8,899 bases of DNA from Spirochaetia bacterium (GTDB lineage: Bacteria > Spirochaetota > Spirochaetia > Treponematales > Breznakiellaceae), in NCBI GenBank assembly GCA_025997675.1, contig BNUX01000102.1:1-8899 (forward strand), written 5' to 3'. The notes under the pieces are model-generated. The model was not told the origin of the DNA and made no database searches. It saw nothing but the letters and a program-made list of their open reading frames with translations. Of this stretch, positions 1 to 5,862 are shown one piece after another (position 1 is the stretch's first letter; every line of letters begins with the position of its first letter). The translations under genes were made by a program, and so were the position numbers.

Positions 1-33
1 TTTTGCGCTTTCATAGTCTTGGCATGATCGTAC

Positions 34-60
34 TCCCCTTGCTTTTAAAACGCAAGGGGA
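34..60. repeat. Perfect 9-bp inverted repeat in gene-free leader region
   Basis: The arms TCCCCTTGC (34-42) and GCAAGGGGA (52-60) are perfectly complementary around a 9-base loop, TTTTAAAAC. As RNA this would be a stable hairpin on either strand. Neither orientation has a following U-run (the plus strand continues AAAACC, the minus strand continues GTACG), so it is not a textbook intrinsic terminator. The rest of 1-272 shows no gene or RNA that I can support. It has only minor dyads: GGGCCA-A-TGGCCC around 135-149 and GCGGC/GCCGC around 181-194. Confidence 0.55.
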
Positions 61-408
61 AAACCATACCAATTATGCTGTCAAAACGCCTGTTTTTGCT
101 GACCTGGGGGAAAATACGAAACCATCGCCTCCAGGGGCCAATGGCCCGATTTCTTAATCCCTAGTGCGATAGACGGTTTGGCGGCAGGCGCCGCAACTCA
201 GGCTGTTGGGTACCGGTTCCTCATAAAGTCAAGGTCCCTTGCGGTTCTTTCCAAACGCCTCTATTATTACCCATGCAGGACAAAAACTCCATCCATTGGC
301 ACCCCGCGTTCGTTGCGGCTATCCGGCTGGAGCTGGCGAAATACAAGGACGTCCTCTTTTGAAACACTATTCAAGGCAAATCCCGCCACATTTAGGGAGG
401 TACTTAAG

Positions 409-633
409 ATGAGCAATGCAGAACTGACCTTTGACCAGGTGCTTGAGGAATTCGGCATCACCGCGAAATGGGAGGCTAGGGGCAAGCTTGAGGGCAAGCT
501 CGAGGGCAGGTCCGAGGGCAAGTCCGAAGTGGCCCGGAATGCCTTGAACGAGGGCTTATCCGTGGATTTTATTCAGAGGATTACCGGGTTGCCGGTAGAG
601 ACGATAAACAAACTGGCTGCAGACGGCAAATAA
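409..633 (+). CDS. 74-residue C-terminal remnant of an Rpn/PD-(D/E)XK-type protein
   Basis: This open frame starts at ATG 409, preceded by AGGGAGG at 394-400 with 8 bases of spacing, and ends at TAA 631-633. The product is small, soluble and highly charged. Residues 1-24 (with LTFDQVLEEFGITAKWEARG) match the region just after the nuclease core in full-length relatives. Residues 25-40 are four tandem G-K/R-x-E units (GKLE GKLE GRSE GKSE). Residues 41-74 form a likely helical tail containing ITGLPVETINKL. The same frame stays open back to about 178, but the upstream part reads as unrelated or frameshifted sequence. The ribosome binding site may be a coincidence, since those bases encode REV in the parent gene. 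Whether the peptide is made is unknown. I list it because an annotator would probably call it, and the enclosing pseudogene entry explains its origin. Confidence 0.45.
   Translation: MSNAELTFDQVLEEFGITAKWEARGKLEGKLEGRSEGKSEVARNALNEGLSVDFIQRITGLPVETINKLAADGK
481..528 (+). repeat. Four tandem 12-base units encoding G-K/R-x-E
   Basis: Four consecutive units of the form GGCARGYTYGAG or GGCARGTCCGAR encode GKLE, GKLE, GRSE and GKSE. The units differ by a few bases each, so the array is an old or drifting expansion. Such charged tetrapeptide runs of variable copy number are typical of the C-terminal part of this protein family and probably form a helix. Confidence 0.7.
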
Positions 634-654
634 GGCTCATTTTTGCCACGGATA

Positions 655-683
655 TTTCTTTTGTCGCCAAAATACGCTATACT
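655..683 (+). promoter_or_regulatory. Possible promoter of gnd
   Basis: A good -10 element, TATACT, lies at 678-683, 34 bases before the gnd start. The matching -35 position at 17-base spacing (655-660) reads TTTCTT, which is poor. A better-looking TTGTCG at 661-666 is only 11 bases away and cannot pair with it. The -10 hexamer is identical to that of the strong promoter at 3322-3350. A weak or activator-assisted promoter is the best reading. Confidence 0.35.
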
Positions 684-706
684 GGATTCTCACCGTACCT
701 ATACGT

Positions 707-711
707 GGAGG
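707..711 (+). promoter_or_regulatory. Ribosome binding site that fixes the gnd start
   Basis: GGAGG sits 6 bases before ATG 718. The frame is open further upstream to an ATG at 643, which would add 25 residues. That upstream ATG has no Shine-Dalgarno sequence and lies before the likely promoter, and the extra residues precede the Rossmann GxAxxG motif that normally begins within the first dozen residues. The start at 718 is therefore preferred. Confidence 0.8.
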
Positions 712-717
712 AATAAA

Positions 718-2181
718 ATGGACGCGGATATTGGACTTATCGGGCTTGCGGTCATGGGTGAGAACCTGGTTCTCAATATGGAAAGCAAGGGGTTTCACGT
801 GGCGGTCTATAACCGGACGGCCGCCAAGGTGGACCGTTTTGTCCGGGGCCGGGGCGCGGGGAAGAACATCACCGGCTGCCACAGTCCGGCGGAATTTGCG
901 CGCTCCCTGAGTAAGCCCCGGAAGGCCTTCATCATGGTCAAGGCGGGGCAGGCGGTGGATGATACCATCGAGCAACTTTTGCCGGTCTTTGAGAAGGGGG
1001 ACATCATCATCGACGGGGGGAATTCCAACTATGATGATACGATCCGCCGGACCGCCTATGTCGAGTCCAAGGGACTCTTCTACATCGGTACCGGGGTATC
1101 CGGGGGCGAGGAAGGGGCTTTGACCGGCCCTTCGATTATGCCCGGGGGCTCCTTTGCCGCATGGCCCCTGGTAAAGCCGGTCTTCCAGGCTATTGCCGCC
1201 AAGGTTGACTCGGACCAAGGGTCCTTCGGCGTGCCCTGCTGCGACTGGGTGGGGGAAAACGGCGCGGGCCACTTCGTCAAGATGGTCCATAACGGCATTG
1301 AGTACGGGGATATGCAGCTTATATGCGAAACCTACGACATTATGAAAAATGTGTTGGGCCTCTCCTCTGAAGCAATGGGGGATGTCTTTGAGGAATGGAA
1401 CAAGGGTGAATTGAGCAGCTATCTTATCGAAATTACCCGTGACATCCTCCGCTACAAGGATACCGACGGGCGGCCCCTGGCGGAAAAGATCCTCGACACC
1501 GCCGGGCAGAAGGGCACCGGCAAGTGGACCGGCATTGCGGCCCTGGAGTTCGGGGTGCCCCTGACCCTGATAGGCGAGGCGGTGTTCAGCCGCTGTCTTT
1601 CTGCGGCAAAGGACGAGCGGGTCCGGGCTTCCAAAGTTTTCTCCGGCCCTGCACGTACCAAGCCTGCGGATACAAAAGCGTTTCTGGCAGATTTGCGGAA
1701 GGCCCTCTACGCCGCCAAGGTGGTATCCTACGCCCAGGGCTACCTCTTAATGCGGGAAGCCGCCAAAGAATACAAGTGGAACCTGAACAACGGCGGCATC
1801 GCCCTGATGTGGCGGGGGGGCTGTATCATCCGCTCCACCTTCCTGGGGAAAATAAAGGAAGCCTTTGACAAAAAGCCGGACTTGGAGAACCTGCTCCTGG
1901 ACCCCTTCTTCACTTCCATTATCGAGGACGCAGAGGGTTCCTGGCGGCGGGTGGTGGTGGCGGCGGTATCGAACGGCATCCCGGCCCCCGCCCTGAGCGC
2001 TTCCCTGGCCTACTTCGACGGCTACCGCAGCGAGCGGCTCCCGGCGAACCTGCTCCAGGCCCAGCGGGACTACTTCGGCGCCCACACCTACGAGCGGGTG
2101 GACAAGCCCCGGGGCGAGTTCTTCCATACGGATTGGACGGGGCATGGGGGGAATACCAGCGCGACGACGTATACGGTTTAA
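718..2181 (+). CDS. gnd: 6-phosphogluconate dehydrogenase, NADP-dependent, decarboxylating
   Basis: This cytosolic enzyme of the oxidative pentose-phosphate pathway converts 6-phosphogluconate and NADP+ to ribulose 5-phosphate, CO2 and NADPH. The 487-residue product has the full long-form layout. The Rossmann motif GLAVMGENL is at 9-17. NRT at 32-34 is the usual NADP-selecting triad. IIDGGNS follows, and the substrate loop VSGGEEGA is at 127-134. The catalytic block GAGHFVKMVHNGIEYGD has K188 and E195, equivalent to the known catalytic Lys and Glu. The all-helical C-terminal domain includes GCIIRSTFL, and the tail FHTDWTGHGG is characteristic of long, homodimeric enzymes. It ends 24 bases before the sugar kinase and is probably co-transcribed with it. 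No residue of the active site appears lost, so it should be functional. Its place beside uronate genes may reflect supply of NADPH and pentose when sugar acids are the carbon source, which is an inference. Confidence 0.96.
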   Translation: MDADIGLIGLAVMGENLVLNMESKGFHVAVYNRTAAKVDRFVRGRGAGKNITGCHSPAEFARSLSKPRKAFIMVKAGQAVDDTIEQLLPVFEKGDIIIDGGNSNYDDTIRRTAYVESKGLFYIGTGVSGGEEGALTGPSIMPGGSFAAWPLVKPVFQAIAAKVDSDQGSFGVPCCDWVGENGAGHFVKMVHNGIEYGDMQLICETYDIMKNVLGLSSEAMGDVFEEWNKGELSSYLIEITRDILRYKDTDGRPLAEKILDTAGQKGTGKWTGIAALEFGVPLTLIGEAVFSRCLSAAKDERVRASKVFSGPARTKPADTKAFLADLRKALYAAKVVSYAQGYLLMREAAKEYKWNLNNGGIALMWRGGCIIRSTFLGKIKEAFDKKPDLENLLLDPFFTSIIEDAEGSWRRVVVAAVSNGIPAPALSASLAYFDGYRSERLPANLLQAQRDYFGAHTYERVDKPRGEFFHTDWTGHGGNTSATTYTV

Positions 2182-2205
2182 TGAAGATCAATAAGGAGAA
2201 ATAGT

Positions 2206-3318
2206 ATGGCTAATCTACAAATCCCCCCTGCGGCGGGAGCGACCCGGGACTTACTCGCGTTGGGCGCGCTGGTTACCCGGCTTGATCCGGGGATCGTCCC
2301 TTTTGCGGAGGCAAACCAGTACGCCCTCCATGTTTCCGGGGGTGAGTACAACGTTGCGGCGAACCTGTCCACCTGTTTTGGGCAGCGGACCGCCATTGCC
2401 AGCGCGATGGTGGATTATCCTATCGGGCGGCGCATCGAATACGCGGTGCAGAAGGCGGGGGTGAAAGCCTATTACCGGCGCTTTACCTCCGACGGGGTCC
2501 GGGGCCCCAACATGGCTATCGTGTGGAGCGACCGGGGGCAGGGGGTGCGCGCGCCGGTGGTGTTCTACAACCGGGCCAACGAGGCGGCCCAGCTCCTTAA
2601 ACCGGGCAGCTTCGACTGGGGGACGATATTCTCAAAGGGAGTCCGCTGGTTCCATTCCGGCGGTATCTTTTCGGCATTGTCCCCCACCACATCCGAACTG
2701 GTAATTGAGGCCATGCAGGCCGCCAGGAAAGCCGGGGCGGTCGTCTCCTTTGACCTGAACTACCGGGCCAAGCTCTGGGCGGTTGCCGCCGCAGAGCAGG
2801 GGCTAAGCGCGGCCCAAGCCGGCGAGGGGGCGGCAAAGACCCTCCGCAAAATCGTCAGCTACGTGGACGTGCTGGTGGGCAACGAGGAGGATCTGCAAAA
2901 GGGCCTGGGCCTAAAGGGTCAGGATGTTGAGTCCAAGGGCAAGCTGGACCCCTCCAGTTTCTTTGGCATGATCGAAAGCGTGACGAAGGACTTCCCCAAC
3001 ATCAAGGCGGTGGCCACCACCTTGCGGGAGGTTCATTCCACCAACCGGCATTCCTGGAGCGCGGTGCTCGCTCTGGACGGCAAGAGCTACCGGGCCCCCA
3101 CCTGCGAGCTGGACGTATACGACCGGGTCGGCGGCGGCGACGGCTTTGCGGCGGGGCTCTTCTACGGCCTCCTTACGGGCAAGTCCCCCGAGGATAGCCT
3201 CCGCCTGGGCTGGGCCCACGGCGCACTGCTCACCACCACCCCCGGGGACACCTCTATGGTGAGCCTGGACCAGGTGGAAGCCTTTGCCTCAGGCGGGTCC
3301 GCGCGGATTCAGCGGTAA
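2206..3318 (+). CDS. kdgK: PfkB-family sugar kinase, probably 2-keto-3-deoxygluconate kinase
   Basis: This cytosolic kinase probably phosphorylates 2-keto-3-deoxygluconate (KDG) with ATP to give KDPG, the step before aldolase cleavage in hexuronate breakdown. The 370-residue product shows a ribokinase fold. The N-terminal strand is LLALGALVTRLDPG (16-29). The glycine pair and Asn of PfkB signature 1 are at GGEYN (45-49). FDLNYRAKLW (182-191) is a block I associate with KDG kinases, and NEEDL is at 226-230. Signature 2 is DRVGGGDGF (306-314), with D312 as the catalytic base. Position 310 is Gly where most relatives have Ala (GAGD), a conservative change. At 370 residues it is longer than the usual 310-345. 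AAGGAG lies 7 bases before ATG 2206, and gnd ends 24 bases upstream. Substrate choice within PfkB kinases is hard to read from sequence. The nearby uxaC supports KDG, but another keto-sugar or fructose-type substrate remains possible. Confidence 0.85.
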   Translation: MANLQIPPAAGATRDLLALGALVTRLDPGIVPFAEANQYALHVSGGEYNVAANLSTCFGQRTAIASAMVDYPIGRRIEYAVQKAGVKAYYRRFTSDGVRGPNMAIVWSDRGQGVRAPVVFYNRANEAAQLLKPGSFDWGTIFSKGVRWFHSGGIFSALSPTTSELVIEAMQAARKAGAVVSFDLNYRAKLWAVAAAEQGLSAAQAGEGAAKTLRKIVSYVDVLVGNEEDLQKGLGLKGQDVESKGKLDPSSFFGMIESVTKDFPNIKAVATTLREVHSTNRHSWSAVLALDGKSYRAPTCELDVYDRVGGGDGFAAGLFYGLLTGKSPEDSLRLGWAHGALLTTTPGDTSMVSLDQVEAFASGGSARIQR

Positions 3319-3321
3319 AGT

Positions 3322-3350
3322 TTGACAGCCCCCGCTTGGCGAGGTATACT
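3322..3350 (+). promoter_or_regulatory. Strong sigma-70 promoter for the UroD-like gene and uxaC
   Basis: TTGACA (3322-3327) and TATACT (3345-3350) are separated by exactly 17 bases, one mismatch from full consensus. It begins 3 bases after the kinase stop codon. Transcription would begin near 3357, leaving a leader of about 30 bases before ATG 3388. This makes the UroD-like gene and uxaC a separately regulated unit rather than a simple tail of the gnd-kinase operon. The 15-base spacer contains a weak dyad. Confidence 0.8.
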
Positions 3351-3361
3351 TGTATGGTAGT
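3346..3361 (+). promoter_or_regulatory. Candidate operator, shared with the dctP promoter
   Basis: The 16 bases ATACTTGTATGGTAGT overlap the -10 element and the likely start site. They match 14 of 16 bases of ATACTTGTAGGGTATT at 8714-8729 in the dctP promoter. The sequence has partial dyad symmetry (ATAC near one end, GTA near the other). Its placement over the -10 would suit a repressor. The regulator is not in the window. Confidence 0.4.
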
Positions 3362-3387
3362 TACCTTGAACCAAGCGGAGGCTTACC

Positions 3388-4449
3388 ATGAGCGAAATAC
3401 CGGACATTGCAACAAAGAAAAAACGCATTGAAGCAAACATGCGGCTTGAAGACCTTGACGAAGTGCCCTTCCACATCGAAGTGGGACCCATGCACATGGC
3501 GACCAGGGAGTTTTACGATAAGGCCGACGCGGAAATACAATGGGCCGAAGATCACGCCCGTAAAAAGGAGGGGGTCTACGATTACGGCTTCCCCAATATC
3601 AAGCCCAACCAGGGTATCAACATCATTGCGGCGGCCTTTGGCTGTGAATGTAAGGTGAATGACGAAGCGGACCCCTGGGTAACGTGTCTTATCCGGGAGG
3701 AAAACGCCGAGGATGTGTATAAACTGAAAGTGCCCGACCCGGTAAACCACCCGGTTTTCCAAAAGGCGTGGAACCATATCGAAGCCCTGCAAAGCCGCTC
3801 CGCCATTCCCCTCCGGGTGATCAATGTCCCCTCCCCCCTGGTAACCGCTTCCCTTATCTGGGATTACACCTCCTTTATCGAAGCGACCCTGACCTACCCC
3901 GATGAGGTGCACGCCCTTTTGGAGAAGGTAACCGAAGCGACCATCCTCTACGTCAAGGAACAGTTCAAGCGGATTAAAAACTTCTATAGCATAAGCCACG
4001 AAATGTGGTATGTCCCCCGTGAAGCGGGCATCCGGGTCAGCGATGACACCGCGGCATTACTGTCGCCTGCTTTATACCGGGAGTTCGGGGTAAAGTACAA
4101 CGGTATGATCGCCAAGGAATTCGGCGGCATCGTGGTACACTCCTGCGGGAATACGACGAATGTGGCGGAGGCGATGATGGAGATACCGGGGCTCAAGGGC
4201 CTTGACTTTACCATCCCCCAGGTTGCAGACTGGGCGAAAATCCGGGATGCGGCGGCGGGAAAAACCGCACTCTTCCTGCGCCACTTTTACTGGGATCACC
4301 TGGGGGATGAAAACGTCGATTTGGCGGAGTACTCAAAGAAGCTGGTGGACTATTTTGGCCGGAAGGGGCTTTTTATCCAGACTTCAACGGCGACCCATGA
4401 AGAAGCGGTTGCCCTGGGCGAAAAGCTCCACAGGGTGTTGTCAAAATGA
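3388..4449 (+). CDS. UroD-superfamily methyltransferase-like protein in a uronate operon
   Basis: The 353-residue protein belongs to the superfamily that holds uroporphyrinogen decarboxylase and the corrinoid/zinc methyltransferases (MtaA, MtbA and related proteins). Family marks are the C-terminal-half block around RVSDDTAALLSPALYREFG (216-234), followed by the motif HSCGN with H251 and C253, the usual first two zinc ligands. The N-terminus lacks the RQAGRY substrate signature of true haem-pathway UroD, so a role in haem synthesis is unlikely. The other cysteines are C86, C88 and C100. None follows C253, where many methyltransferases place their third zinc ligand. No signal peptide or membrane segment is seen, so it is probably cytosolic. 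GGAGG lies 6 bases before the start. The end overlaps uxaC by 4 bases, implying coupled translation and a linked job. The substrate is unknown. Demethylation of a methylated uronate is one possibility, but no corrinoid partner is visible here. Confidence 0.85.
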   Translation: MSEIPDIATKKKRIEANMRLEDLDEVPFHIEVGPMHMATREFYDKADAEIQWAEDHARKKEGVYDYGFPNIKPNQGINIIAAAFGCECKVNDEADPWVTCLIREENAEDVYKLKVPDPVNHPVFQKAWNHIEALQSRSAIPLRVINVPSPLVTASLIWDYTSFIEATLTYPDEVHALLEKVTEATILYVKEQFKRIKNFYSISHEMWYVPREAGIRVSDDTAALLSPALYREFGVKYNGMIAKEFGGIVVHSCGNTTNVAEAMMEIPGLKGLDFTIPQVADWAKIRDAAAGKTALFLRHFYWDHLGDENVDLAEYSKKLVDYFGRKGLFIQTSTATHEEAVALGEKLHRVLSK

Positions 4450-5846
4450 GTTTTATGGATAAAGACTTTTTGCTCGAGACCGGGACCGCCCGGGATTTAT
4501 TTCATAGGGCGGCTTCACCGGAACCTATCTATGACTTTCACTGTCATCTGATCCCGTCCCAAATTGCGGAAAACAAACGCTTCGAAAATCTTTCTGAAGT
4601 TTGGCTTGGGGGGGATCATTACAAGTGGCGTATGATGCGCGCCATGGGTATCGACGAATCATACATCACCGGAAACGCCGGGGCCTATGAAAAGTTCCTT
4701 GCCTGGGCCCGGACGGTGGAAAACCTTATCGGGAACCCCCTCTATCACTGGACCCACCTTGAATTGCAGCGTTACTTTGATATCCATGAGCCCCTCACCG
4801 AAAAATCCGCCCCCGGAATCTGGAAACAGGGGAATGCCAAACTCCCGGATTTATCGGTAAAGGATATCTTCAAAAAAGGTAAGGTCCACACCGTGGGCAC
4901 CACCGACGACCCCATTGATTCCCTGGAATACCATCAGGCAATAGCCGCAGGGACCGCCCCCATTGGAAGCATCGCTACCCGTGTGCTCCCCTCTTTCCGT
5001 CCCGATAAGGCCCTGAACATACACCTGCCGGGTTTTGCGGAATATATAGACCGGCTTTCAAAGGCAAGCGGCACGGCAATTCATTCGGTTGATGAAGTGA
5101 TCGCCGCTCTGAAGAACCGTATTGATTACTTTATCGCCAGGGGCTGCCGCGCTTCGGATCACGCCCTGGAATACCCGCCCTTCGTCATCGCCGGGGACGC
5201 GGAAATTGAGGGGGCATTCAAGGACGCACTGGCGGGAAAGCCCCTTAGTAAAGCTGCCGCCGATGCGTACCGGACTAAAGTGCTGACGGCCCTGGCGGAT
5301 TACTATGCGAAAAAGGACATCGTTATGCAGCTGCACCTCGCGGCCATACGGAATGTCAGCCCCCGGTCGGTACAACGGATTGGCCCGGACTCCGGCCACG
5401 ATGCGGTGCACGACCACCAGGTTAGCGAAAATCTCGCCGCCCTGCTCAGTCACATCGAAAACACCGGAACCCTCCCCAAAACCGTCCTCTACACCCTGAA
5501 CCCCAAGGACTATTATCCCCTAAGCACGATCATGGGCGGATTTCAGGGTATGGGGATCTATGGCAGGATGCAGCTCGGCTCGGCGTGGTGGTTCTGCGAT
5601 CACCGGGACGGCATGGAAGAACAACTGCGGGTCCTGGCCAACACGGGACTCCTGCCCGCCTTCGTGGGGATGCTCACGGACTCCCGCAGCTTCCTTTCCT
5701 ATCCTCGGCACGAATACTTCCGGCGCATACTCTGTAACCTGATCGGGAACTGGGTTGAAAACGGGGAGTACCCGGCGGACATGGCAAAACTTTCTGAAAT
5801 CGTAAGGAACATTTCCTTCGGCAACGCGAAAGCCTATTTTGGGTAG
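4446..5846 (+). CDS. uxaC: Glucuronate (uronate) isomerase
   Basis: UxaC interconverts D-glucuronate with D-fructuronate, and D-galacturonate with D-tagaturonate, the first cytosolic step of hexuronate breakdown. The 466-residue product matches the E. coli enzyme (470 residues, recalled) along its whole length. Shared blocks are YDFHCHL with metal ligands H32 and H34, GDHYKWR (57-62 region), GNPLYHWTHLELQR (96-109), GTTDDPIDSL (151-160), LPSFRPDKA (181-189), CRASDHAL (234-241), TVLYTLNP (346-353) and VGMLTDSRSFLSYPRHEYFR (407-426). The start ATG 4446 lies inside the upstream stop (ATGA, 4-base overlap) and has no good Shine-Dalgarno sequence, pointing to translational coupling. An in-frame ATG at 4455 is the alternative, but the longer start aligns better with the E. 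coli N-terminus. A few residues around 170-178 look inserted. All recognisable catalytic motifs are present, so it should be active. Confidence 0.97.
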   Translation: MSFMDKDFLLETGTARDLFHRAASPEPIYDFHCHLIPSQIAENKRFENLSEVWLGGDHYKWRMMRAMGIDESYITGNAGAYEKFLAWARTVENLIGNPLYHWTHLELQRYFDIHEPLTEKSAPGIWKQGNAKLPDLSVKDIFKKGKVHTVGTTDDPIDSLEYHQAIAAGTAPIGSIATRVLPSFRPDKALNIHLPGFAEYIDRLSKASGTAIHSVDEVIAALKNRIDYFIARGCRASDHALEYPPFVIAGDAEIEGAFKDALAGKPLSKAAADAYRTKVLTALADYYAKKDIVMQLHLAAIRNVSPRSVQRIGPDSGHDAVHDHQVSENLAALLSHIENTGTLPKTVLYTLNPKDYYPLSTIMGGFQGMGIYGRMQLGSAWWFCDHRDGMEEQLRVLANTGLLPAFVGMLTDSRSFLSYPRHEYFRRILCNLIGNWVENGEYPADMAKLSEIVRNISFGNAKAYFG

Positions 5847-5862
5847 GCGAGGCTGCCCTAAA
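5837..5862. terminator. Weak hairpin between convergent operons
   Basis: GGGTAG (5841-5846) can pair with CTGCCC (5853-5858), including one G-T pair, around the loop GCGAGG. After one mismatch, TTT (5837-5839) can pair with AAA (5860-5862). It covers the uxaC stop codon and ends directly against the dctM stop codon, filling the whole 16-base intergenic gap. There is no clear U-run on either strand, so it may be a weak two-way terminator or only a chance structure. Confidence 0.3.

Larger units (their letters stand above)
273..633 (+). pseudogene. Remnant of an Rpn / PD-(D/E)XK-type nuclease-transposase gene with the middle deleted
   Basis: Two pieces of what looks like one protein lie side by side in different frames. 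From ATG 273 a 29-residue frame contains NSIHWHPAFVAAIRLELAKY and ends at TGA 360-362. I recognise this as the N-terminus of a family common in Treponema genomes, annotated as Rpn-family recombination-promoting nuclease or PD-(D/E)XK transposase. One base later in phase, from about 358, the frame reads FETLFKANPATFREVLK, then the typical C-terminal region with AKWEARGK, charged GKxE repeats and a helical tail. Full-length relatives are, from memory, roughly 300 residues, so about 200 residues including the catalytic core are missing and the join is frameshifted. The gene is therefore dead as a nuclease. The family assignment rests on recalled sequence character. The alternative is two unrelated small frames, which I think is less likely. 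Confidence 0.6.

Noticed and set aside
1..14. Possible minus-strand gene start (ATG AAA GCG) leaving the window on the left
   Set aside because: Only four codons are visible. The nearest purine-rich Shine-Dalgarno-like sequence is about 19 bases away, and a closer ATG in another frame hits a stop after four codons.
239..267. TTGCGG and TATTAT at 17-base spacing before the remnant gene
   Set aside because: The -10 would end only 5 bases before ATG 273, leaving essentially no leader, and the gene behind it is broken. I do not count it as a working promoter.
178..408. Upstream extension of the small frame at 409-633
   Set aside because: The extension has no ribosome binding site. Its middle reads the N-terminal piece of the parent gene in the wrong frame, so it is an artefact of the frameshifted deletion.
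643..717. N-terminal extension of gnd by 25 residues
   Set aside because: It contains the likely -10 element and has no ribosome binding site. Family members start just before the Rossmann motif, as the 718 start does.
637..1290. Long antisense open frame (217 codons) opposite gnd
   Set aside because: It lies wholly inside gnd, whose conserved motifs are unambiguous. It has no ribosome binding site and its proline/arginine-rich composition is typical of GC-rich shadow frames.
3361..3999. Antisense open frame (212 codons) opposite the UroD-like gene
   Set aside because: It is the complement of a clearly coding gene. It has no Shine-Dalgarno sequence and no recognisable family, and it would run through the strong promoter on the other strand.
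3388..4449. Assignment of the UroD-like gene as hemE of haem biosynthesis
   Set aside because: The RQAGRY-type signature is absent from the N-terminus, an HxC methyltransferase-type motif is present, and no haem gene is nearby.
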